A stretch of DNA of 64,000 nucleotides from Aculops lycopersici (taxonomy: Eukaryota > Arthropoda > Arachnida > Trombidiformes > Eriophyidae), in contig WNKI01000005.1 in the NCBI GenBank assembly GCA_015350385.1, positions 758,266 through 822,265 of the forward strand, in the 5' to 3' direction. Positions 21,074-31,398 of this stretch are shown here, piece by piece. Made by a program: the position numbers and the translations under genes. The notes beneath the pieces were generated by a model. That model was not told the DNA's origin. It ran no database searches and worked only from the letters and a program-made list of their open reading frames with translations. Within the stretch, counting starts at the first letter, position 1. Each line of letters starts with the position of its first letter.

Positions 21074-23380
21074 ATGACAGACGTCGAGCAGCCAGCAGAG
21101 AAGAAGTTGAAAATCGATGACAATGGAAGCACCAACAATGGATCAGCTGACCACTCCATATCACAAAGTTTGAATGCCGAGTTATTAAAAGAAGCCGACC
21201 AAGCCATCCAACAATCAAATAAGATCCATATCCGGCCGGTGGTGGATGAAACTAAACTCGGCATTGAGTTATTTGTAGGAGACCAGAGCCATCAATTTCA
21301 TGGACTCATCAAGTCGCGGTATGCTGATTTCATCGTGCACGAGGTTGATCCAGACGGTAACACTGCCAATCTGACGAACTTAGACCCGCCCGAGGAACAA
21401 GAGTCAACAAGCCCAGTATGCCTGTCTGACTTTGTCGACGACAAGGCGATGGAGTGTTTAACTGAAGTTAACGACGGCTATCTCAACCAATACAAGATCG
21501 ATGTAACAGGCATGGATAAGGATGCAAGAACATCGTTGCATCATGCTATTAGGGCTTCCTTCGATAGACTTGAAAGCACTACTTCGAGTGAGGTTGAGCA
21601 AGCAAAGAATGAGGCAAGTAGCGAAGTCGTTGAAGAAGATAAAACAAGTGGTGATGTCACAACTAATCAAGACGAACCGGATAGTACTCAACAAGTGGCC
21701 GGTAATAGTGCGCCTGAGGTGAAATTGAAACCTGTAGGTGAAGAGAAAAAGTACATCGTTGTTACTAGAAGAAACAAAGTCACCCGTCCAAGGAATTTCT
21801 GGCCTCGCGATCGACCAGATCATACGTATTTTATATTGTACAAGGAGAACAAGGACACAATGGAAGCAATCCATACCATCGCCGCCTCAATGAACTCCCG
21901 AGCAGCCAACTTCCATTCTGCTGGTGTTAAGGATCGCCGGGCAATCACAACGCAATGGCTCAGCTCATGGAGGTTGGAACCGAAAAGATTGATAGCCGCC
22001 ACGAAGAGATTCAATAAGCGACCATTCCTAAAGGTGGGCAACTTTTGCTTTAAGAAAGAGCCACTCAGATTGGGCCACTTGAAGGCTAACAAGTTCGACA
22101 TTGTTATCAGGCATCTTGTTCACAATAGCGGTGGCAGTGGAGTTATAGACGATGCCATGGAATCAATCAAAACCAAAGGGTTCATCAACTACTTTGGTCT
22201 CCAAAGATTTGGTACTCGGACAACACAAACCCATGAAGTCGGTTTGGCGATTTTACAGTCAAAATGGGACAAGGCCGTCGACCTAATATTATCTTATAGA
22301 TATGAGGACGACCAAAACCAGCAAGCTAAAGATAAGAATTCAACGGCATCAAAAGACACCGAGAATGATGCGTCGAATAAGGGAAGGTTTGAGAGTAACA
22401 AGCGATGGAATAATGGAGCGAATGATCACAACGCCTTCATTGATCTCTGGAAAAGCAAACTGGATTCTGATTTCGTATTTAAGAAGTACCCTCAGTTCAA
22501 GTATTCGAATGAGGGGCAACTGATGAAATATTTGAGCAAATCAGCGGACACCAAGAACGATTACCTCGGCGCCCTAACCTCGCTACCTCGAACAGTTCGA
22601 TCAATGTATGTACATTCGTATCAAAGTCTTTTATGGAATAGAATGACATCATATCGCTTGAAGACCCATGGACACAAGGTTATACCCGGTGACCTGATTT
22701 TAAGCTCGGAAGCAAACATTTCCGACAATTCTTTGGACTTGCTGTTAGCAGCTGACGAGGTTGTTGAACCGAAATCTACCACCGATGAAACTGAGCAAAA
22801 TGCCGAGACTGTTGAAACTAGTGGAGATGGAGAAAAAGTTGCAACCGGTCGCAAGGCTCCGATCGATGAGATCGATTCGAAGATAATTATTGCTACCGAG
22901 GAGAATCTACACAAGTACAACATTTTTGAGGTTGTCCTACCACTTGTTGGCTCACGAGTTAGATTACCTCAAAACGATGTTGGCAAAGAGTTTGAAAGAT
23001 TACTCAAAGAGGATGGGCTAACTCTAGAGTGTTTTAGGGCTCGCGAAAAGCTATTCATATCCTATGGTTCCTACCGCAAGATTTTAGTTCGACCGGAAAA
23101 CGTTGAATGGAGGATTGAGCAATATTCGGATCCAAACCAGAATCTAATTGAAACAGATTTAGACAAATTAAATAACAAGAACACACCAGGCAAAACTTCC
23201 GATAATAGCAATGACAATGCGAAAGCAACAACGATCTCGAGATCAACCCGATCGCCACCCAAGAGTGACTCTAGCGACGAGGCTCTGATTGTGAGCTTCC
23301 AACTTCCGCCTTCGTGTTATGCAACTATGTGCCTTAGGGAAATTATGAAGACTCATCACGACTTGAATAATCGTCATTAG
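21074..23380 (+). CDS. PUS7: TruD/PUS7-family tRNA and mRNA pseudouridine synthase
   Basis: A single open frame of 768 residues (human PUS7 661). The enzyme converts uridine to pseudouridine in tRNA and other RNAs in the nucleus. The conserved N-terminal FHGLIKSRYADFIVHEV segment (about 75-92) is followed by the TruD catalytic motif NFHSAGVKDRRA with the catalytic Asp287. NYFGLQRFGT (about 373-382) is the second family signature. The TruD insertion domain and C-terminal catalytic half continue to about residue 685, with SYRKILVRP near 660. Extra length comes from Glu/Asp/Ser/Asn-rich low-complexity segments (about 170-220, 415-450, 565-595 and 690-740). It is divergent from the PAPSS remnant and convergent with the secreted-protein gene, with only 111 bases between stop codons. 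Confidence 0.94.
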   Translation: MTDVEQPAEKKLKIDDNGSTNNGSADHSISQSLNAELLKEADQAIQQSNKIHIRPVVDETKLGIELFVGDQSHQFHGLIKSRYADFIVHEVDPDGNTANLTNLDPPEEQESTSPVCLSDFVDDKAMECLTEVNDGYLNQYKIDVTGMDKDARTSLHHAIRASFDRLESTTSSEVEQAKNEASSEVVEEDKTSGDVTTNQDEPDSTQQVAGNSAPEVKLKPVGEEKKYIVVTRRNKVTRPRNFWPRDRPDHTYFILYKENKDTMEAIHTIAASMNSRAANFHSAGVKDRRAITTQWLSSWRLEPKRLIAATKRFNKRPFLKVGNFCFKKEPLRLGHLKANKFDIVIRHLVHNSGGSGVIDDAMESIKTKGFINYFGLQRFGTRTTQTHEVGLAILQSKWDKAVDLILSYRYEDDQNQQAKDKNSTASKDTENDASNKGRFESNKRWNNGANDHNAFIDLWKSKLDSDFVFKKYPQFKYSNEGQLMKYLSKSADTKNDYLGALTSLPRTVRSMYVHSYQSLLWNRMTSYRLKTHGHKVIPGDLILSSEANISDNSLDLLLAADEVVEPKSTTDETEQNAETVETSGDGEKVATGRKAPIDEIDSKIIIATEENLHKYNIFEVVLPLVGSRVRLPQNDVGKEFERLLKEDGLTLECFRAREKLFISYGSYRKILVRPENVEWRIEQYSDPNQNLIETDLDKLNNKNTPGKTSDNSNDNAKATTISRSTRSPPKSDSSDEALIVSFQLPPSCYATMCLREIMKTHHDLNNRH

Positions 23381-23491
23381 TTAAAATAGATTGCCCTTAA
23401 AATAGATTGAAATCATTAAATTTGCGACACATCAATATCTCGCTCTTAATTTTAATTTTGATAGTGAAGATTTTTGATGAGTCTATAAGAA

Positions 23492-24437
23492 TCATTTTGG
23501 ATTGTCAGCAAGCGCAACAATCAGGTCCAAAGCGGCGCCTGTTAACGAGGCCGCAGTCCATTCTTTGGTTATGACTAATTTTGGTAGTTTTGAACAAATT
23601 TCAGCTAATCTATTTGACTCGGGACATGCTGCCTCGAGTAGCTCGCCAATCATTGAGTTGAGCATGTCATCAACGGACACCTTGTATTTGCTGCACTGTG
23701 GTTCAATATCTTTGATCACTTGAATCTTGTGCGCGGCAGCCGAGCAACAAGCTTGATGAAATCTATCGTCCCATTTCATTGTAGTATTAGTGGCTAGCAT
23801 TTGAATACTTGAAATAAGTAACTTCTCGCTTGCCACCATCTGGTTGGTCTTGCCATTAATTCTTAAGCACTCGTAGGCCTTGTAAAATTCGGCGCTCCTT
23901 GGATCATTTACATTGGCGCATAAACGTTTCGAGTGCTTAGACCTTGAGCCAGAATAGGAGGTCAAAGATCTTCTTGCGATGGAACTCAAACATTTTCCGT
24001 GTATCTTTAAGCACTTCAATCCCTCTGTAATCCTCTCGCACGAGGCTTTCATCTCTTGAGCGTTTTGTGGGTAAGGATTGAGTGGTGTGGTGAACGAGTA
24101 AGTGGCGAGCGAGGCGCACCTGTCTATGACTTGCAGGTGGTTTGTACAATTTTGTCCCCCTAATGATCCTGATTTCGGCCGTCGCGATGTAGATGCCCCA
24201 AGTGCAACTGTGTTCGTTTAATTTTTATTAGCGAAAATATCACATCATCTAGTCAGTTATGAGCAAATACCTATGAGAAAAAACCTCCTCCCCCTTCCAT
24301 CTTCTAGCCTGTCGATGCACAAGTCATGCAAGTTCATCATCTAACCCATTTAAGCACTTACCTTTAACTGTTACAATCGAGAGCACAATAACAACGACGG
24401 CGACAATACAGTGAGCTTTTGTCCATTTGGATTTCAT
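23492..24437 (-). CDS. Secreted cysteine-patterned protein (arthropod/chelicerate type, function unknown)
   Basis: Two exons, 24437-24362 and 24207-23492, join at GT..AG in phase to give 263 residues. Exon 1 encodes the start and a hydrophobic signal peptide (residues 7-24, rich in Val and Ile), and little else. The mature part has about a dozen Cys in a spaced pattern (NCTNHL, DRCASL, KASCER, GLKCLKIHGKCL, RLCANV, YECLR, HQACCS, PQCSKY, EAACPES, AEICSK), which suggests a disulfide-bonded helical fold. I recall similarly spaced secreted proteins in ticks, mites and spiders that have no assigned function; I cannot confirm family membership here. It is convergent with PUS7. The splice junction extends the frame well upstream of the first internal Met, which would lack a signal. 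Confidence 0.72.
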
Positions 24438-26933
24438 TTTGGTCTAGGTTTCTATTGCTTCTCTCTTGAATTTTGCAAATAAACACTCAAACTCGAATCA
24501 CTGACTCCGTTTCTTCAAAGTTCCTTGGTTCGTCTATCTCGAAAGCGACGAGATATCGACAATGAGGCGCAACAACTTTGAGGGACAAGAACTTCAAGAC
24601 ACTCGACTCGCGACCACGAAGACACTTCTCTCGAAATGGAAGTTGAGATCAGGTTGCTGTCGTTCGTTGCCGGCGGTTGACATTGAAAACTGAGATTACC
24701 GGCGGCTACGACGGCAGTTAAAGTGGTAGTAGTGGTGACGGCAGCGGCGGCGACAACATCGGCAACTTGACTCTTGTGGTGGTCGCGAACCAGGAAGGAT
24801 TGATGGCCAACAGCCAGCAAGACGACGACAACAACAACAACAAGTAGCTCGCTAGTTAAATGGCCGACTAGCTTAGGATAAATAGAAAAAACTGTCATGT
24901 ACGCGAGACGATTGAGTTAGTGGAAGTGTGTTGCCGATAACCACGACTACCGGCAGATCGTGTGGCGGACGAGGTGGTTTTAATGCCGACTAGCGGCTCT
25001 AGTGGTTGAGGAGGTGGTGGTGACTCTTGTAGAACAGCTAGATTGTTGTCACTTGTAGTCTCACATCAATGCAGTTGCCGCCTCCATCGTCGTCGTCGTT
25101 ATTTCGATCGACATTCAAAGTCTCTCGAGATTCCAGAAATTCTATCAAAGGTAGTTTCAAGTCTTGGAGCTGGGAGCACTATTTGCAGCAATTGGTGATG
25201 AGTCGAGACATTAACTGCAGATAGATATATTGTTGCCACTTACTCTCTCAGATACTTGATTAGATGATGCACGCAGGCACCTCTTAAGCACGAGTGCGCG
25301 ATTAACTGCATCCTGGAAGTATGCAGAGGAGTCTAACTAATCAAGCTACAACCATCCTGCCTCTACCACCCTACCACTAGTGTCACCAACTTCTCGCCTC
25401 AAGATCGAGGCGCGAAGTGAGAAATCTATTTCCATTACACCGCTCATCCCTAGTGTGAACGATAGACTTGAATGAACGTGAATCTACGGAATAGGAACAG
25501 GTTTTCTCGTCTAGCTTTCCAGCTTGAGACTAAGTTGATAAGTATGTAAGCGAGAAACCATCTCAAGCTCTAGCCATTTTTAGAGTAGTCAGAGTGGAAC
25601 GAAAAATTGACTCGAGAGTTAATCTAGTCATCTGTCATATCCTTGATCACTGATCTAGCACTCAATAGAGCAATCGGAAGGATCGATGAGAGAGATCAGC
25701 GGCGATGTTGGTAGGAAATACCATGAGCTTGAGGTTTTTCTCGGTGCACAATGCATCAGCTGAAAGCAAGTTCCCAAAGTTTGATGCACCAACCAACTGC
25801 AAATGGTCTGATAAATTAAAATAACAAACAAAAAGGAGGGCAATTATTGCCAGGCAATAGACATTAGCTCGTGCATAATCGCTAATCACCCGCTCGCATC
25901 CTCTACCATGACGAGAGTAAAGATTTTACCAGAAATCGCTGGCCGCTCCCTCATCGCAATTCCTTCGCGCCTTTGCAATAGGTAATTTAGATGGCCTTTT
26001 CCTTGTCACTCCATTACTGCCCTAGCTAGCTGTTAGCGGTTGTGGCCATGTCTCAAAGCGTATATTTTGCAGCTTGAATCTGTGGCCATCGGCAAGAGTG
26101 GTGGATTCGGTGGTTGTCATTGTCTTTTCTACTGCCGCTGCCTCAGTTGTTGTTATTGTGCGGATGCGCCCCTGATGCAATTGATGGCGGGACGCGCTTG
26201 TGAGTGAGAGCAAAGTTGCGCAAATTAGTGCGTCTAGAAGATGGGGTAACTGTCCAACATCGCGTCCTATTATGTGCAATCGGTCGCTCATAAATCGACC
26301 AAGTTCCCTCTCGCTGTGCGAGCAAACGCGTGCTAGCCTGGTGAGAGTGCTGCAAATTCTTGCCTTTGCAGCACGTACGTGGTATTTTCCTCTCCCTTTG
26401 GACCTTTTTGTTGGAGTGGCCTGTTATGGGGCATCGGAGCAACTTGAGGCTAGGCAAGTGGTTGGAATATAATAATAAAACACAATACCTAGGGAGCAGC
26501 AAGCTTGCGATGAACAGCGACGAAGTTTTGCGACCTCGATATCAACTAGACAACAGAGAGCAGGTCTGAACTTATTAAGAAATTGACTTTTTCATCTTTC
26601 TTAGGCGAAGAATCTTGACGGAAGGAGCCAGAAATACCTTTCATTTCCAAATTCTTTCCATAATGCACTAGAATGGAGGAGCAAATTGTAGTTTAGTTGG
26701 ATAGAGTTGAAAAAAATTTGAAAATCTACCAAGATTGTATACGAATTCACCGAAATCCAAGAGGACCAAGACTAGAACTGAATGCCTTATAAGAGCAACT
26801 AATTTTCAAAACAACAAACTAAATCCCAAGCTAAGGCAAACAATAATCTTTCGTAACAATTATTAGTAGATGAAACATAACATAATTGACTATAGTATAG
26901 TATTAGCACCGAGAAATAACCAAAACAGCAAAC
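24438..26933. other. 2.5 kb region without a recognisable gene
   Basis: The stretch between the secreted-protein gene and calcineurin B. Open frames are short and either low complexity (a poly-Val run in the minus frame at 24515-24898) or without homology I recognise. It probably contains promoters and a 5' leader for calcineurin B. Confidence 0.5.
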
Positions 26934-27446
26934 ATGGGTAACGAACAATCAATTCCAATGGAAATGTGCTCTACATTTGATGTGGATGAGATCAAGCGTT
27001 TGGGCAAACGGTTCAGGAAGTTGGACATCGACAATTCGGGTTCCTTGTCAGTGGATGAATTTATGACTTTACCTGAATTGCAACAAAATCCTCTCGTTCA
27101 AAGAGTAATTGATATTTTCGACGAGGATCAAAATGGTGAGGTGGATTTCAAGGAGTTCATCCAGGGAGTTTCGCAGTTTAGCGTTAAGGGCGACAAGGGA
27201 TCCAAATTGCGCTTTGCGTTTAGAATCTATGATGTCGATAATGATGGCTACATATCCAATGGCGAGCTATTCCACGTGCTTAAAATGATGGTCGGCAACA
27301 ATCTCAAGGATCAACAATTGCAACAAATAGTCGACAAAACCATACTCTATGCGGACAAGGATCAAGATGGCAAGATCTCGTTCGAGGAGTTTAGCGCAGT
27401 TGTTGGCAATACCGACATTCATAAGAAGATGGTGGTCGACGTTTGA
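26934..27446 (+). CDS. CanB: Calcineurin B (protein phosphatase 2B regulatory subunit)
   Basis: 170 residues in one exon, the usual length. It is the Ca2+-binding regulatory subunit of calcineurin, which activates the catalytic A subunit on Ca2+ rise. The N-terminus MGNEQS has the myristoylation Gly2. Four EF-hand loops are intact: 31-42 (DIDNSGSLSVDE), 63-74 (DEDQNGEVDFKE), 100-111 (DVDNDGYISNGE) and 141-152 (DKDQDGKISFEE). The C-terminus GNTDIHKKMVVDV is the family's conserved ending. The start codon is followed at once by the conserved N-terminus, so the start is secure. No oddities were seen. Confidence 0.98.
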   Translation: MGNEQSIPMEMCSTFDVDEIKRLGKRFRKLDIDNSGSLSVDEFMTLPELQQNPLVQRVIDIFDEDQNGEVDFKEFIQGVSQFSVKGDKGSKLRFAFRIYDVDNDGYISNGELFHVLKMMVGNNLKDQQLQQIVDKTILYADKDQDGKISFEEFSAVVGNTDIHKKMVVDV

Positions 27447-28893
27447 TTGTATACTTATATGATTATCACTATTACTATCATCATCGTCATTATAATTCTT
27501 GATATTATAATTATAACTATCACTCTTATTATCATCACTACCATCGATACCATCAATAATCCACAAAAAAATTGAAGCACAGATATGATTATAAAGTAAC
27601 AATTATAATCAGAACCTACTTATTAAGAACAAAGCAACGTTGCTCCAAAACTTACACTATACACCACCGACACTCACTTGTCATCTTCGACTTAATCACA
27701 CTTTGGTCTAAAAATTGTATCGTAAAATTACTGAGACAGTTAGAAAGTAGGACTTCGTTTAGTGGGACCTAATCAACAGACAATCTAGTCGATGCCAAAG
27801 TATAGGATTTGAAGTGAGCAAATGACTTGTGACCATAAACAGAATAAAGAAAGCGCTTGATTATGCAACCATGCCATTTGATCTGTAGATGTTCAAGGCA
27901 TCTGATATCCTTCTTACAGGTGAGTTGCTTGTAGGTACTGTTCGAAGACACCTGTTCGTTTACTCTACTCACAATTTCTGATCAAGAATAAACTATGCAC
28001 CATCACACATTCCAAGCTTGATCAACGTCCCAACGCCACACTTGGAGTTGACATTCCTATACACTTCCGCTGAATTACATAATGAGTAGATTTGATTTCT
28101 AATTAGCTCATATAATTGCATTTCATCGTGTAGACGCCTAATAGACGTAAACTATGATTAATCTTCACTAAACTAAGATGATTCAGCTAATTGATATCAT
28201 TGTGGTCGATCCTCCATGAAAGAAGTTAGAGTAACTCGACAAAACCAACGACTGTAGAATAGAATTACGAAATGAACTAAAGGAGGCGGCTGCATTATGA
28301 AACGAATACATAATAATGATAATAATAATAATAATAATAATGAATTCATCATTTCGATTCAATCAACAATAACAAAGCAACTAGTTATCTTTCGTCGGCA
28401 TCTATTTAGCTTTCCCTTCAACCATATTGACCTGTTATGTTTCTCCAATTGACAAATGATCAATCAAACTGGCAGCTACTGGGTGGTGATGTTATTAACT
28501 CGGCCCTCTAGCTCGTCAGCCAAAATGAGTCTCAAATATAGTGGCAGTTGGCTGATTTCTTCTAAATCCATGATCATAGACTATCTACGGCTGATGTCTA
28601 GTGTGTTAATGCCAGGGTGTCACAATGTGTCGTCCTGGAGGCATAGTCATGGTGCTCAATTGGAGACACTTGTCTTGACGCTTTGTGCGCCAAGACAGTA
28701 GTAGATTGTTGTTGTTTAGAAAAGATTGCCACAGTATATTATTTGTCCTGGGTTCACATCCACAATTTAGTACTGGTGAGTTTGCCTGAATGTCTCATCA
28801 CTCACTTCATCTATTCATTCGATACTTGATGCTCATTGTTGATGTCGTGTGTTGTTTTTAGTAAGTGATAGTTTTAATTTTGAAGATTAAAAT
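27447..28893. other. Calcineurin B 3' region and TMEM165 upstream region
   Basis: An AT-rich stretch with AATAAA hexamers at 27843-27848 and about 27986 that could end the calcineurin B transcript. An ATA trinucleotide repeat (28311-28342) lies further on. A GTAAGT at 28861 and an in-frame stop just before the TMEM165 ATG are also seen. No gene is supported. Confidence 0.5.
28311..28342. repeat. (ATA)n microsatellite
   Basis: About ten near-perfect copies of a trinucleotide ATA/AAT unit in intergenic DNA. Confidence 0.92.
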
Positions 28894-30005
28894 ATGCATA
28901 CAACATATGCGAGTGCCCTTACTACGGTCGGTCCAACGGCCACCTCATCTTTAATTCCTCACGCCACTCTATTAGTTGGAAAGGCGCTGGAGGCTGTGAC
29001 GGAAGCAGTAACAACCACAATGCAAACTCCAATTTATTCAACCATGAACAATATTGACCCCTCGATGATGAGCTCGCAACAACAGGTAGCGGTACCAATG
29101 GACAGTGGCAATTCTATTGTGTTCATAGAGGCGCTTAACCACCTGTCGCCGGCAGGATTTAAGGATCTAACGCATGCACTGCTAGCGTCGTTCTCGGTTA
29201 TCCTAGTCTCGGAGTTGGGCGACAAAACATTCATTATAACTGCCATAATGGCCATGAAAAACTCAAGATTTGTGGTGTTCCTTGCGTCAGCTATGGCCCT
29301 ATTGGCAATGACAATTCTTTCAGTTGGAATGGGGGTCGCGGTTACAGTTATACCCGAGATTTATACCCATTATGGGTCCATTGTGTTGTTTCTTTGTTTT
29401 GGCATCAAGATGCTCAAGGAAAGTTACGATATGGACGAAAATGGCGAGGAGTCAGAGTTTGACGAGGTTCAGCGAAGTTTGGAGGATGGGGAAAAAGAAG
29501 AGGGTAGGGCAGGTGATGTTTTGGGACCTGGACAGGATGTAGCTGCACTGAAGGACCCAAACAAGAAGGACGATCTTGATGCCAAGATGCTAATCAAGAC
29601 TAACTGGTTCCATCGATTCAAAAAGACCATCAGTGTGGCCCCTCTACTCATCAAAGTTTTTACAATGATCTTTCTCGCCGAATGGGGCGATAGATCACAA
29701 ATAAGTACTATAATCCTGGCAGCTCGCGAGGATGTTGTTGGTGTTTTCATTGGCTCCTTTGGGGGTCACATTCTGTGTACGGGTATGGCTGTAGTTGGAG
29801 GTAGATTTGTGGCGGACATGATATCGGTCAAGACACGTAAGTAGAGCTCCTCCATTAGAATTACCTTCGACCAATATTCATATAAATCAATGACGCTAAC
29901 TTCACCCATCTAATCTATACATCAACTATCACAGTAACCTTTCTGGGAGGTATTATATTCCTAATCTTCGCCGGAGTTGATCTCCTTCAAGGTCCAGACA
30001 CGTAG
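28894..30005 (+). CDS. TMEM165: TMEM165/GDT1-family Golgi cation transporter
   Basis: Two exons, 28894-29836 and 29935-30005, join across a 98-base GT..AG intron in phase to give 337 residues. The family (UPF0016) exchanges Mn2+/Ca2+ for H+ at the Golgi and is needed for normal glycosylation. Both signature motifs are intact: ELGDKTF from Glu107 and EWGDRSQ from Glu263, each beginning a three-helix half of the inverted-repeat membrane domain. A charged cytosolic loop (about 185-245) separates the halves. The short last exon restores the final helix (FLGGIIFLIFAGVDLL). An in-frame TAA lies directly upstream of the chosen ATG, so this is the first possible start. The N-terminal 85 residues are Thr/Ser-rich and may include a signal segment. 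Confidence 0.94.
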
Positions 30006-30038
30006 TGTATTGGACCACAATGGCTTTTTTGGCACTTC

Positions 30039-30044
30039 AATAAA
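30039..30044 (+). terminator. Poly(A) signal for TMEM165
   Basis: AATAAA 33 bases after the TMEM165 stop codon, followed by an A-run. Confidence 0.65.
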
Positions 30045-30306
30045 AAAAACTCAAGTTGTTAGCATCTCTTACATGTATCGTTTACAACAGGTGTCAAATT
30101 TCTTTAGATATCTCGAGTCGCACTGACAAAAATGCTCAGTGAAACTTGAGATAAGTCGATAAAACCTATATATCACGACAATCTCTCGTTCATTTGAATA
30201 CCGATGACCTCTTTAGTAGTATCAAGATCGAACTGAAAAGATCATTCAGATTCGATCCGTTGTATTGACTACACAGACTGTAGGGTACTATGGAGAAAAG
30301 GGCAGA

Positions 30307-30495
30307 ATGAGCGATAGCACAGGTAGCGATTGGGCGCCCAAACGACAGACCAAACATAGCCAGAGTTTCGTGCTGGTCGTGCGCCCAAAAAACCGCGCAA
30401 AAGTGCGTGCATCGCTTTTAGCGCTAATGTTTTCTAGTTTCAAAATAGCCACCGTGGCACTGTATTGGGTGCTAATATTTTGGTACAAACTGTAA
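30307..30495 (+). CDS. Putative small single-pass membrane protein (62 residues)
   Basis: This frame runs from ATG 30307 to TAA 30493-30495. The polar, basic N-terminal half (MSDSTGSDWAPKRQTKHSQS) is followed by a basic stretch (VVRPKNRAKVRAS) and one hydrophobic segment near the C-terminus (MFSSFKIATVALYWVLIFWY), a layout like small integral membrane proteins. The ORF could extend upstream only without an ATG in frame; a seven-codon out-of-frame ORF starts at 30290. It lies downstream of the TMEM165 poly(A) signal and ends 53 bases before the next ORF on the same strand. I do not recognise a family, so it could also be a chance frame in a 5' leader. Confidence 0.42.
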   Translation: MSDSTGSDWAPKRQTKHSQSFVLVVRPKNRAKVRASLLALMFSSFKIATVALYWVLIFWYKL

Positions 30496-30548
30496 CATTT
30501 CTATATCTAGACACCAAAGACTGAATTATATATTTCGAACAATTTAAG

Positions 30549-31253
30549 ATGGACGATCCGGCGTCCAATCTGGCGAAAGCCATCACGGAATATGTAAAAG
30601 ACACCACACAAAAGTATTCCACGCAACAAACTGCCCAAGAGGACCAACAAAAACGATTAGATACATTGGATTGCCTCTGCAAGGCTTACGATGCTCGAGT
30701 TAGCAATCTTGAGGCTAAACTAACTGAAACAGAAAGACAATTGGGAGAATCTCGTCAGAATGAATCAGAGCTGAGTAAATCAATTGATGAATGCCAAAAT
30801 AAGGTTACAAAAATGCAAGCTAAAATGAAAGAGTACGACAGTTGTTTAGAACTCATAACAATATTGACCTCAAAGTTTCATATGCTCGAAAAATCCAACG
30901 AGCAAACTCAAGCAAGTGTAAAGGGTATCCATCAAGATCATGTATCATTGGCGAAACAAGTACAGAGGTTACAACAAGAAAAGCCACCTACTATGCCGTC
31001 ACCTCAAAACCACTACCACCGCCCGCCCGTCAGATCACCCTCGGCCACCTCATATTTCAACGGCTACAGTCCAGTTCCAAGACATGTCACTAAAAATACC
31101 CTGCCAAGTTACCTGAAAACCAGCCCTCGCCACCAATATGAGGTTCATGATCCTAATGACGAGCTGGACGAGGTGGAAAGTTTAGCAAATAGCTTGAAAG
31201 AAGGTGTCAATGATTTGCACCGCAGCTATGAAGAGTATTACAGTCACTCTTGA
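30549..31253 (+). CDS. Coiled-coil protein, unknown function
   Basis: One open frame of 234 residues. Residues about 28-150 are rich in Glu, Gln, Lys and Leu with heptad-like spacing, which suggests a long coiled coil broken into two parts near 108-118. Residues 150-200 are Pro/Ser/His-rich and probably disordered. The acidic C-terminus (PNDELDEVESLANSLKEG and following) looks like a final helix. I do not recognise the family. It is convergent with the PP5 gene, with 145 bases between stop codons, and is preceded at 53 bases by a small membrane-protein ORF with which it may share a transcript. Confidence 0.75.
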   Translation: MDDPASNLAKAITEYVKDTTQKYSTQQTAQEDQQKRLDTLDCLCKAYDARVSNLEAKLTETERQLGESRQNESELSKSIDECQNKVTKMQAKMKEYDSCLELITILTSKFHMLEKSNEQTQASVKGIHQDHVSLAKQVQRLQQEKPPTMPSPQNHYHRPPVRSPSATSYFNGYSPVPRHVTKNTLPSYLKTSPRHQYEVHDPNDELDEVESLANSLKEGVNDLHRSYEEYYSHS

Positions 31254-31391
31254 AAGCCAAATACTTAATTTATAGCAACAACATTATTCAAAATTAAACT
31301 CATGTAAATACTTTAGTCCATTACACTATGATCGACGACATCTTAAGCACATAGTATGTGTAAAGAAAAGAGAGTTCTAATGTGTAAAAAA

Positions 31392-31397
31392 TTTATT
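31392..31397 (-). terminator. Poly(A) signal for PP5
   Basis: AATAAA on the minus strand starts two bases after the PP5 stop codon, implying an extremely short 3' UTR. Confidence 0.6.
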
Positions 31398-31398
31398 C

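Noticed and set aside
24515..24898. 127-codon minus frame with a poly-Val run
   Set aside because: The run comes from a GTT/ACA-type simple sequence. No homology and no support beyond openness.
30265..30306. Extended start of the 62-residue ORF at 30265
   Set aside because: The codon there is TTG, not ATG, so the first real start in that frame is 30307.
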